A stretch of 12,624 bases of DNA from assembly GCA_034696485.1 (NCBI GenBank), contig JAQIWT010001087.1, forward strand, positions 1 through 12,624, given 5' to 3'. Shown here piece by piece: positions 1 through 6,654 of the stretch. The stretch comes from Isohypsibius dastychi. Lineage: Eukaryota > Tardigrada > Eutardigrada > Parachela > Isohypsibiidae. The notes under the pieces were generated by a model. That model was given only the letters and a program-made list of their open reading frames with translations. It made no database searches and was not told the DNA's origin. The first letter of the stretch is position 1, and every line of letters begins with the position of its first letter. The translations under genes were made by a program, and so were the position numbers.

Positions 1-146
1 TGAAATTCAATTCGAAGTGATTGAAATTCAACTTGTTTCGATTGAAATTCAACCCTGCTTGAGATTCAACCAACTCTGCAGCGATTGAAATTCAATTCGG
101 AGTGATTGAACTTCAACTTGCTTCGATTGAAATTCAACCCTGCTAT
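1..146. repeat. Satellite with ~85-bp period built on TTGAAATTCAA
   Basis: About one and three-quarter copies are visible. The block starting at position 1 recurs at 86 with few substitutions (AATTCGAAGTGA against AATTCGGAGTGA). Inside each copy a roughly 21-bp subunit beginning TTGAAATTCAA repeats three times with different tails (ATTCGRAGTGA, CTTGYTTCGA, CCCTGCT). The core is nearly self-complementary. The array is cut by the window start and runs into AT-rich DNA at the other end. No coding potential is seen. Confidence 0.85.
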
Positions 147-240
147 ATATATATATATTTTTTATTTTTATTTATTTTTTTTTTATTTATATTTATATTT
201 ATATATATATTTATAAATAAATTTATATATATATAATATG
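144..240. repeat. AT-rich low-complexity tract
   Basis: A run of TA dinucleotides, T homopolymers and TTTATATT-like words with essentially no G or C. It directly abuts the satellite at its left edge. It may be a degenerate microsatellite. Confidence 0.9.
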
Positions 241-960
241 TATTTTAATAAATTAATTATTCAATCGGTCAAAGCAAAGTTAATGTCGAAGTTAGCCTCT
301 AGTGAAATTAAGTCAGTGAAACTTTGAGAGCAAAGAAAGACTTCGAAAAGCTTTGTATATTTAAGAAGGATTGTTTACTCTTCGTTACCTTTTTTTCTTG
401 TTAAAACGATGAGTTGGAGAATATTTGTCACTTTCTGATTAAATTTCCCAACTTGAATCTCATAATGTAATGTTCAGATAAAGATATGTTCAAGTAAGTA
501 AAAAAGTTAATAAGTAAGTAAATAAGTAAGTAAATAAGTTCAGAATATAATGTTCAGACGCTACTGTAATTTAACTCTAGATCATGCTTCGTATTCTAAT
601 GGGGAGCTAGTTTTAATTCGACATTAAGTTATACGTGGGATCCCTATGCCCCTACACGTGTTTCGAACCGTCAGGAGGCTTGCCTATGAGTTAGCCATCT
701 ATCCGTTTAGTTTAAACGGTTTCAACATTCATAAAAAGCAATTATCAGAAAGCTATATCAAAGGTAAAACTGCCGTGAAAGCAAACGTGAAAACTGACGT
801 AAAAAGATTGAGAACTACTTACAAATAATGCCGTGAAAGTATAAGAGATTTCCTTAATAACTAACGAAAGAGCAAAAACTGAAACTGTCACATAAACTTT
901 GAAAGGAGGAATAGAACAGACGTGAAAGATTGTGAACTTAAACTAAAAAGATGAGAGGCA
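241..960. other. No recognisable gene
   Basis: Apart from the TAAG microsatellite, this stretch holds only short open frames, the longest about 60 codons near 646-828 on the + strand. None has recognisable domains or convincing start context. A weak dispersed word CGTGAAA recurs at about 774, 787, 831 and 921. I see no RNA gene or promoter that I could defend. Confidence 0.6.
492..540 (+). repeat. TAAG/TAAA microsatellite
   Basis: Tandem TAAG tetramers interspersed with TAAA and TTAA. The word TAATGTTCAGA lies on both sides (about 469 and 547), so the microsatellite sits between short direct repeats. Confidence 0.85.
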
Positions 961-963
961 AGT

Positions 964-1227
964 TTAGGTTTCTTTTCGGAATGATCTTACCGGTTCATGG
1001 TCGATTGCCATATCGTTGGACTGGTTTCTCTTTTCCGTTGGACCGGTTGGAGCCACTTCCACAAAGGGAGTCGGACCGCGAGCTTTTTTAGCCTTTCTGG
1101 TTTCGACAAGACGCTTGGTTTCCGCTGGGTCAACTTGATTTAGCTTTGCCATCTTCTGGTTTTCAGGAGGAATCCGTTGGCTTGCTGGAATCGACGACGA
1201 CGAAGCCGAAGATAAAGGGAAAATCAT
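964..1227 (-). CDS. Uncharacterised 87-aa open frame, possible exon
   Basis: An uninterrupted frame of 87 codons starts with ATG at 1225-1227 on the minus strand. The predicted product has a serine-rich N-terminus (SSASSSS, residues 7-13). A strongly charged middle follows, containing ETKRLVETRKAKKARG, and then a proline-threonine stretch. I recognise no domain. The sequence just upstream of the ATG reads CCACGCAG, which could be a splice acceptor, so this may be an exon rather than a whole gene. The segment is visibly less AT-rich than its left flank and ends just before the minisatellite. It could equally be a chance frame or a transposon fragment. Confidence 0.22.
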   Translation of the reverse strand: MIFPLSSASSSSIPASQRIPPENQKMAKLNQVDPAETKRLVETRKAKKARGPTPFVEVAPTGPTEKRNQSNDMAIDHEPVRSFRKET

Positions 1228-1249
1228 CTGCGTGGCGGAAAATATTCTG

Positions 1250-1575
1250 AGCTTTTATCAGCTTGTATGAGAACTCATCAACCAATCATGAGCTTTTATC
1301 AGCCCGTGTGAGATCTCACGAGTCTAGAATGAGATCTCGATAATTCTCCATGAGTTCTCACCCGTTTTCTCATAGTTCTCATCAGGTTGTGTGAAATCTC
1401 GTGAAAAATCGAGTTCAATTGTATCTCAGAAATTCTTAATGAATTCTAACAATTTTTTTCTGAGTTCTCATCAGCCTGTGTGGGATCTCACGAGTCCAGA
1501 ACGAGATCTCAGAATTTATCCATAAGTTCTCATCATTTTTCTTTAAGTTCTCATCAGCCTGTGTGGGATCTCACT
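1250..1575. repeat. Minisatellite with ~85-bp period (TTCTCATCAGCCTGTGTG)
   Basis: The word TCAGCC/TCAGCTT followed by TGTGTG and then RATCTCACGAG occurs at about 1258, 1299, 1382, 1471 and 1554. The spacings are 41, 83, 89 and 83, so the basic period is about 85 bp with one half-length first copy. GAGATCTC palindromes recur inside units. The copies at 1471 and 1554 are the most alike. The array fades into a local duplication (GAAGTTGGC, AGTTCAGAAT) just before the hAT element. Confidence 0.8.
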
Positions 1576-1606
1576 AGTCTAGAAGTTGGCGAAGTTCAGA
1601 ATGAAG

Positions 1607-1622
1607 TTGGCAAAAATGCCAA
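1607..1622. repeat. Small perfect hairpin TTGGCA-AAAA-TGCCAA
   Basis: Six-base arms (1607-1612 and 1617-1622) around an AAAA loop. It lies in a short local duplication of GAAGTTGGC/AGTTCAGAAT, about 20 bp before the hAT target duplication. No function is implied. Confidence 0.6.
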
Positions 1623-1642
1623 AGTTCAGAATAAAGCCATGG

Positions 1643-1650
1643 GTTGGCAC
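1643..1650. repeat. Target-site duplication, left copy (GTTGGCAC)
   Basis: Perfect 8-bp direct repeat of 2125-2132, immediately outside the CAGACTTGC end of the hAT-type element. Eight base pairs is the target duplication length characteristic of hAT transposons. Confidence 0.85.
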
Positions 1651-2124
1651 CAGACTTGCTTCGCTAATTAAGCGGAACTTTTTTGCGGTCAAAATTCCCC
1701 GCTTTTCCCGCCGCTACCGCTTTTATCATGGTAGCGGCCAAAGTGAATAGCGGGCGGAAAGCGGCGGGATATCTGGATAACGGCGAAAGCGGCATTTTAC
1801 TGCCCCCTTTCGAAGAATTTTCCGCTAAATAAAAATAAGACACGTGCAGTTGCTTGACGCATGTATCGGAAGCACCGCGAAGTTTTGAATCTCAGCTTTT
1901 CTATTAGCTTCTGGCTTTCCACACGTCGAAACTCACAATATTTTGCCGCTGAAAAGAGAGTATTGGTATTTCGCCAATTTTCGAAGTTAGCGGGTAAAAC
2001 AGCGGGAACGTGAGCAGCAACAGAAACAGCATTTCAACTTAGCGGGACCGGAAGCGGGTAGGCTGAAAAACCAATTAGCGGCAGCGGGCAAGTAGCGGTG
2101 AAATGGCTTAGCGGGGCAAGTCTG
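1651..2124. mobile_element. Non-autonomous hAT-type MITE, 474 bp
   Basis: The left end reads CAGACTTGCTTCGCTAA. The right end read on the minus strand is CAGACTTGCCCCGCTAA, giving 15 of 17 matches. A perfect 8-bp duplication GTTGGCAC flanks the element. An 8-bp duplication with ends beginning CAG is the hAT superfamily signature. Both subterminal regions are crowded with AGCGG/AGCGGG words on both strands (for example about 1671, 1734, 1758, 2039, 2077 and 2111). These resemble the clustered subterminal motifs that hAT transposases are known to bind. There is no transposase frame, so this is a deletion derivative or MITE that needed a transposase supplied in trans. It is inserted in, or at the edge of, the 91-bp minisatellite. 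The superfamily assignment rests on end structure only. Confidence 0.87.
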
Positions 2125-2132
2125 GTTGGCAC
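2125..2132. repeat. Target-site duplication, right copy (GTTGGCAC)
   Basis: Identical to 1643-1650. It is followed by GGGTTCTC, which continues the 91-bp minisatellite unit, so the pre-insertion site can be read directly. Confidence 0.85.
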
Positions 2133-2499
2133 GGGTTCTCTTCAATGAAATGATTTCGAAAAATCTCAGAATTTCTCAAAAACATTTGTTCAAAAGTATC
2201 GGCAGCAAATCATAGGTCGGTACAGGTTTCAATCAGAAGAATGATCTCAAAATTTCCTGGGATAATTTAAAAACAGTTAGTAAATACTATTTGCAGCAAA
2301 ACATGGGTCGATACACGTTTTTATGAGTTAAATCATCTCGGAATCGCCCGGGCTAATTTGAAAACGTGTGTTCAAAACCATTCGCGTCAGAACTTATGTC
2401 AGTACGTGTTTTCATCGATGAAATGATTTCGGAAAATCTCAGAATATTTCAAGTACATGTGTTGGAAAAGTATCTGCAGCAAATCGTGGTTTGTACGGG
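2133..2499 (+). repeat. 91-bp minisatellite, left half of array
   Basis: The anchor word ATGATTTCG or its variants (ATGATCTCA, ATCATCTCG) starts at 2150, 2241, 2332 and 2423, exactly 91 bp apart each time. Two unit types are visible. In type A the anchor is followed by GAAAATCTCAGAATATTTC. In type B it is followed by a CCCGGG/CCTGGG core and TAATTTGAAAACGTG. Each unit also carries a GCAGCAAAACATGGGTCGGTACGTG segment. The array stops at 2499, where the THAP element begins, and resumes at 4399. Confidence 0.9.
2493..2499. repeat. Candidate target duplication of the THAP element, left copy (GTACGGG)
   Basis: Seven-base direct repeat of 4399-4405. Joining the two flanks through one copy restores a continuous minisatellite unit with a 92-bp step, so it marks the insertion boundary. 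P elements make 8-bp duplications with preference for a GTCCGGAC-like site. Here only 7 bp are identical, and the outer eighth base differs (T against G). Confidence 0.55.
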
Positions 2500-2513
2500 C
2501 AGTATCCAGCTCG

Positions 2514-2535
2514 AGCGAAGCGCTGGCGCTTTGCT
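2514..2535. repeat. Short hairpin near left end of the THAP element
   Basis: AGCGAAGCG, loop CTGG, then CGCTTTGCT, giving 8 of 9 arm pairs. It is followed by further GCGCTTC/GTCGCTTTGCTC words, making a small cluster of self-complementary GC-rich sequence about 14 bp inside the proposed element end. Confidence 0.6.
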
Positions 2536-2569
2536 TGCGCTTCGGGTCGCTTTGCTCTCTACGAGCCAG

Positions 2570-2618
2570 ATATCAACTTTTCCTGTCGGTATATAGACAG
2601 GACCAAGAAAATTGATAT
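2570..2618. repeat. Imperfect hairpin, 49 bp
   Basis: ATATCAA (2570-2576) pairs with TTGATAT (2612-2618). CCTGTC (2582-2587) pairs with GACAGG (2596-2601) around the 8-base loop GGTATATA. Between the two paired blocks, CTTTT faces ACCAAGAAAA, so the stem has a bulge. It may be a subterminal structure of the THAP element. Confidence 0.7.
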
Positions 2619-3115
2619 TTTGAGGTTTCTGAGCGAGTCTTCACTTACCCTTGTTTATTCCATGTCACTCCCTGCGGAAATTGTTTTTTATACGACGGAA
2701 CTCATGTGTTTTCTCCGTTAACCGAACGCTAACAGATCAAGGTGGCCTAAGCTGGCCAAATTTTGCCTGGAATTTCGAGCGGTGAGTCTGTGGGCCAAAT
2801 TTCGTCTCCGTTTCACTTCTTGCTGCGTTTTTCTGGCCAAAAATTTTCTTACACATCATTTCACTGTTTGCAGTCGTTTCTGCAACACCGAAGACAACTG
2901 GACTCTCGAGCGGAGCAGTTTTCCTGTTGTTTACGTTTCCCTCTTATCTTGCAGTTTGCATCTTCATCTCGGCCCTTGCAATCACGAAATAGCTCAACAC
3001 AAGAGACGAGCATGTTGTTTTATTGTTTTTGGGATGTTCTGAGGCAGTGGATCCCTTCCTTCGCCTGTGACAGGCCGAAGAAGTCCACTGTAAATTTTGT
3101 ATTGCAAATTCTTGT

Positions 3116-3147
3116 CCCCCCCCCGTCAACCAGCGGGTGGGGGGGGG
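3116..3147. repeat. C9/G9 homopolymer hairpin
   Basis: Nine C (3116-3124), the 14-base spacer GTCAACCAGCGGGT, then nine G (3139-3147). The spacer itself contains ACC and GGT that can extend the stem. The G-strand could form alternative quadruplex structures. It lies 25 bp before the candidate splice donor of the THAP transcript. Confidence 0.85.
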
Positions 3148-3172
3148 AGCAGTGATATCTGATTTCTCTGTG

Positions 3173-3355
3173 GTAAGTAGACATTCAGTTATATTAATTT
3201 CATAATTTTATGGAGTACTGATAACTTTGCTGACATCTTCAATATCAACAATAATTCAACAGTTTCGACGTGATGAATTTTATAATGTATGAAAATTTGT
3301 ATTCAGAATATCTTATATAAAGTACTGAATTTATTTATTCTGTATTACTTTCCAG
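3173..3355 (+). other. Candidate intron in the THAP transcript 5' region
   Basis: Donor TG|GTAAGTAG at 3173 and acceptor TATTACTTTCCAG ending at 3355 match the GT-AG consensus well. The sequence between is AT-rich and non-coding. The THAP ATG lies 10 bases after the acceptor, so the intron would be in the leader. A second AG at 3361-3362 is an alternative acceptor. Confidence 0.4.
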
Positions 3356-3364
3356 TGCGCAGAA

Positions 3365-4010
3365 ATGCCTAGTGACTGCGTTGCACCTGGCTGTGATTAT
3401 GCACGTAAAGGATTCACAGGAAAGCGATCACTTTTCGCATTCCCCAACCTGAATTTTGCTATGTTCCCGGAGAATAAACAACGCGTCTCGCAGTGGCTGT
3501 CAAATATGCCGCGTGATTTCTCACCCACGGAAAGGTCCTAATTATGTGAAGTCCATTTCGAGGAGCGATACAGTTCGCACTGTTCGTCAGAAAGACATGG
3601 ATGGAAACGTGATCGAACGTCCTTGTGAAAGACCTCGATTGACCAAAGATGCGGTTCCCACAAAGTTTCCAAATTTATTCGCGGTTCTCAGTCGAAAAGG
3701 AACTGAAACAGCTGTCGCGTGTTAGTTCACTCAGAAACCTATCGTCAAACGTGAAACTCCGGTTGAGAGAAATCAGGAGATAGCAAAAAGGGAAGAGGAG
3801 AAACAACGACTTTTTGAGGAGGCTTCCTTGATCAAGGACTTTGATAGTTTCATGGTATATTTGAGCAGCAAAGATGTGCGCGGTTGGCTCCAATCCACCA
3901 GATGGGAAGTTCGGTCAGGAAAAAATGGCGTTCACTTGGCAGTGCTCGCGGAGAGTGATGGATCCGACATGTACGTCAAGAAAGAGGGAGTTGTTCGTCA
4001 GTCTTCTTGA
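3365..4010 (+). pseudogene. THAP zinc-finger protein (P-element transposase-like N-terminus), broken
   Basis: The frame starts at ATG 3365 and shows a THAP zinc finger: C5 and C10 (C-x4-C), conserved W44, and C61-x2-H64 in LCEVHF. The domain closes with RLTKDAVPTKF, the typical AVPTxF end, but in another frame. Lesions seen: TAA at 3539-3541, just before the second zinc ligand pair; a frame change at about 3560-3590; and TAG at 3723-3725. After that stop the frame stays open to TGA at 4008-4010. This part has a Glu/Arg/Lys-rich stretch (IAKREEEKQRLFEE) that looks like a coiled coil. It then has a segment with DFDSFMVYLS, GWLQSTRWEV and GVHLAVLAESD. THAP domains bind DNA and zinc in the nucleus. 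THAP plus coiled coil is the N-terminal layout of P-element-type transposases. No catalytic domain follows. It is read as a dead transposase fragment, less likely a host THAP gene. Confidence 0.75.
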
Positions 4011-4398
4011 GCAGCATTTGCAAAGTATCTTTCTTTTTACATCACAAGAATTGTAACTTTATTCGATTTTGTTGTAGGGGGGGGGGGGACATGATTTCGC
4101 CATGGACAGGATTTAAAAATTCAAACCGTTGTTTTTTTTTGCTGGTCGGCATTCATTTTGATGTACCTCGGTTCTTTTCCAGTCATTCCTGGGGTTTCTC
4201 AGTGTATCTTGTACAGAATTTTATTTCCTTCAATATGGCTGTCTGAGTTTTGACGATATGGGTGCAACTTTGTGTTCCAGAAAAATGATTTCGGTATGCT
4301 GTCGTTCGATCTCTCTCTGTCAAGAATTTTCAACTGAGCCGATTGACAGGCTGATATATGGCTTGTATAGGAGGTTGCTAACGTCGAGCGAAGCATTG
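4011..4398. other. Coding-free right part of the THAP element
   Basis: Contains a G12 homopolymer (4077-4088), a T-run near 4130, and no frame that continues the THAP protein or shows a DDE-type catalytic region. The last 20 bp (ACGTCGAGCGAAGCATTG) partly mirror the left end of the element. In a full-length P-like transposon the transposase core would be expected here, so its absence suggests an internal deletion. Confidence 0.5.
4077..4088. repeat. G12 homopolymer
   Basis: Twelve consecutive G residues following TTGTA. Second homopolymer tract in the THAP element after the C9/G9 pair. Prone to sequencing-length error. Confidence 0.9.
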
Positions 4399-4405
4399 GT
4401 ACGGG
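4399..4405. repeat. Candidate target duplication of the THAP element, right copy (GTACGGG)
   Basis: Repeat of 2493-2499. It continues into TTCTTATCGATGAAAATGATTTCGG, which is the expected next part of the 91-bp unit. Confidence 0.55.
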
Positions 4406-4690
4406 TTCTTATCGATGAAAATGATTTCGGAAAATCTCAGAATATTTCATGTACATGCGTTCAATAGTATGTGCAGAAAAACATGGGTCGGCACACGTTT
4501 TCATAGGTAAAATCATCTCGGAATCACCCGGAATAATTTGGGGACGTGTGTTCAAAAGCATCTACTGCAGAACATGTGTCGGTACGTGTTTTCATCGATG
4601 AAATGATTTCAGAAAATTTCAAGAACATGTGTTTAAAAGCATCTGCGGCAGTACATGTGTCGGCTCGTGTTCTCATCGACGTGATGACCT
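4399..4690 (+). repeat. 91-bp minisatellite, right half of array
   Basis: Anchor words start at 4421, 4512, 4603 and (degenerate, ATGACCTCG) 4684, with steps of 91, 91 and 81. The units are type A, type B (with CACCCGGAATAATTTGG), type A, then a partial unit that runs into the DIRS-like coding relic. Sequence and phase match the left half at 2133-2499, so both belonged to one array before the THAP insertion. Confidence 0.88.
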
Positions 4691-5640
4691 CGTTTTTTGC
4701 AGTTCTCCGCATTGAACGCCCTGCAGGTTTCATAGCGGGGAGTTGAAAAGAGCTGACTATTACGTCGGGATGGAGGAGTAGCCCCCGAGAATGGTTGAAA
4801 TCACTGTTGCTGAATTCGACGTGGGCAGGCATTCACGAGGTGACCTGGGTCTTGACAAATATAGCAGTGTCGAGTGGAACCTGATGGATTGGTCACTAGG
4901 CTTCGTTGAGTAAATCGCAGTCCTCAAAAACCAGTCTCGCTCATGCGCTTCAGCTAACGTCATATTATCTCGGAATCTTCGGTCATATTCTGACCAAACG
5001 TTAGCCGGTCGCTTGCTAGCCATCCCACGAATGACAACCATACTTCATTAATGGCAAAGGGAGGGACGAATGAAAGTAACCACGATACTTTGCAAAGACG
5101 AGATATGCTTCCAACCACAAGTCAAAAGTAGCTATCTTCTTTTTCGGAGAGCCTGCCACAACCACCAGAAGACCTTTCTCGGCAGCCATAAAATTGAGGC
5201 GGTCGCTTACTGATTCTGTCTCTCGATTAGCAGCAAGTAGACGCTCTAATTGAACGGACCTACTTGGATCCTGGAGGAGCTTCACCATGTTGTCGTCTAC
5301 AACCGGTAGGCGTGGGTCTTTAGGCACCATGGCAGTACTGGATGACGTGGCTACTAACGACGTGGATGGGTGATTGAAACGCATCAACGACGAGCTAATC
5401 GAAGGCATTGTCGATGTAGATATCAGTGGAATCAATTATGACTGCCGAATTTCCACGTTAACCCTGCCATTTTAGAGTGGAGAACCGTCATTGGATCCTG
5501 ATAAGCAGGCTGAACACTTGGTGAACGAGAATGATCTCTTTGCGCAACAAGCCGGACTGGCACTTTTCCTCCTGGTTTGGAAGCTGGCTTAACAATGATG
5601 GCCGCAGCTCGTTTGGGTGGCATTCTGCTAGCAGATGGTG
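4683..5640 (-). pseudogene. DIRS-type retrotransposon gag-like protein with zinc knuckle, broken
   Basis: Read from 5640 downward. The N-terminus has a basic MPPKRAAAIIVKPASKPGGK stretch (ATG at 5621-5623) and serine-rich sequence. The middle has TFDLWLEAYLVFAKYRGYFH, then LMKY, then NVWSEYDRRFRD. This matches the hydrophobic W..A..Y / W..YD..FR pattern seen in the proteins upstream of reverse transcriptase and tyrosine recombinase in DIRS-like elements. Next comes a CCHC knuckle, CYICQDPGHLVNAC (4825-4866), and a C..FN..NCKK motif (about 4690-4725), also typical of these proteins. The frame changes at about 5440, 5035 and 4880, and a TGA follows the knuckle at about 4801. The 3' part merges into the 91-bp minisatellite, so reverse transcriptase and recombinase are absent. 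Family assignment is from motif pattern. A gag protein of another retroelement is the alternative. Confidence 0.6.
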
Positions 5641-5923
5641 CAGCGGATAATAATGCTGTTTGAGATCAAGTTGCATGTTTACTCATCAGGACAGAAAAGG
5701 CAAAGAAAATGGGATTCGAAGATCCGCATTGTTACAATTCGCTGACTGGTCCAAGGTGATTGGATGCGACTTGTACCGAGATCCACGCAAAGTGTGGTTT
5801 TTGATATGAGAAGATGCTTGCTTGTGGAAACGTGCCATGAGCCACATCGTTCCAAATTTCGGGACGCGTCTGTGATCTCACGTTCGAGACCAACCATTCT
5901 ACGTGAGAAAATAAGAAAATAAG
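5641..5923. other. No recognisable gene; possible 5' region of the DIRS-like relic
   Basis: Lies upstream of the gag-like start on the minus strand. Only short open frames without motifs are present. If the DIRS-like assignment is right, leader and terminal-repeat sequence would be expected here, but I see no second copy in the window to prove a terminal repeat. Confidence 0.4.
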
Positions 5924-6045
5924 CAAGATCGTTTCGTGGTTTCGAAACTATTTAGCGAAACCAATTTGCCGGCAAGATCGTTTTGTCGGCAAGATCGTTT
6001 CGTCTCCGGCAAGATCGTTTCGTTTTCGGCAAAATCGTTTCGTTC
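5924..6045 (+). repeat. Tandem GGCAAGATCGTTTCGTT array, left end
   Basis: Repeated GGCAAGATCG cores at about 5973, 5988, 6008 and 6028, preceded by a degenerate unit and by TTTCGAAACTATTTAGCGAAA. That TTTCGAAACTATTT block is also present, inverted, near 8458-8490, linking this end to the right end of the pogo-like element. Confidence 0.85.
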
Positions 6046-6654
6046 TCATCTGAATCAGAGAGAAAGGTTCTGTGGAGTAACCGAGAGAAGGATAGAGGGC
6101 AGCATGTTCAGGTTTATGTTTTTGCCGAGCATCAACTTGACTGGGGGCATTATTTTATGTCCCATTATTCACAATATAAGATCACACTAGAACTGACGAT
6201 ATGTTGATTTCAGCGGGGCTGAATGAAGAGGGAACATTTTTATACTGCCAACATTTTCCGCCACCAGCGATTAATATTATGAACTTTCAGAAAAAATATT
6301 TATGGCTCTCCGGGACGACTGCTTCAAGAATTGTCACGAATCAAGAATAAAACACCGTGCACGAGTCTGAAAATCTCGTTGTGTCACAGATTTCGAGAAA
6401 ATTTATTCCAAAAAAGCCATTAATATACATTTTTCTAAAAGGTCAACAATTTGGAATTCGTAGTGGCAGGAAAGCATTCCCATGTCGGAACGTTTCAACG
6501 TTTTCAAAGCCTGCTTTACCTGAAGTGTCGCCGATTTCATTACGGCGATTTTCCAATGTAAAAAGTGAAACATCACATGTTTGCCTCCGACTCCAGTTGA
6601 CGCTTCACCCTTTCTGTAATTATGAAGCAAGGTTACCCTCTCTGACTCAGATCT

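Larger units (their letters stand above)
2500..4398 (+). mobile_element. THAP/P-element-like transposon relic, ~1.9 kb
   Basis: Boundaries are set by the interrupted 91-bp minisatellite and the flanking GTACGGG repeat. Both ends start with CA when read inward (CAGTATCC on the left, CAATGCTT on the right, minus strand). Both carry GCTCGA and AGC at matching offsets, giving weak terminal inverted repeats of about 22 bp with 12 matches. Inside lie hairpins at 2514-2535 and 2570-2618, a candidate intron at 3173-3355, and a broken THAP-domain coding region on the + strand (3365-4010). A coding-free right part (4011-4398) holds a G12 run and T-rich DNA. Known P-element transposases begin with a THAP DNA-binding domain followed by a coiled coil. 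The catalytic region is missing here, so this would be an internally deleted, dead copy. The alternative is a retrocopied or captured host THAP gene. Confidence 0.55.

Noticed and set aside
646-828. 60-codon + strand open frame
   Set aside because: Short, no domain, no supporting splice or start context. Length is within chance expectation.
1-1575. CRISPR array
   Set aside because: The repeats are contiguous satellites and minisatellites with diverged units and no unique spacers. The rest of the window is eukaryotic.
2763-3155. 130-codon open frame on the + strand
   Set aside because: Starts at TTG, has no recognisable domain, ends in a homopolymer-encoded PPP/GG stretch, and its 3' part overlaps the candidate THAP leader exon. 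It is probably a chance frame.
4546-4832. Open frames on both strands over the right minisatellite half
   Set aside because: They arise from the 91-bp repeat, which lacks stops in some frames. The coding-like signal there belongs only to the DIRS-like relic beyond about 4690.
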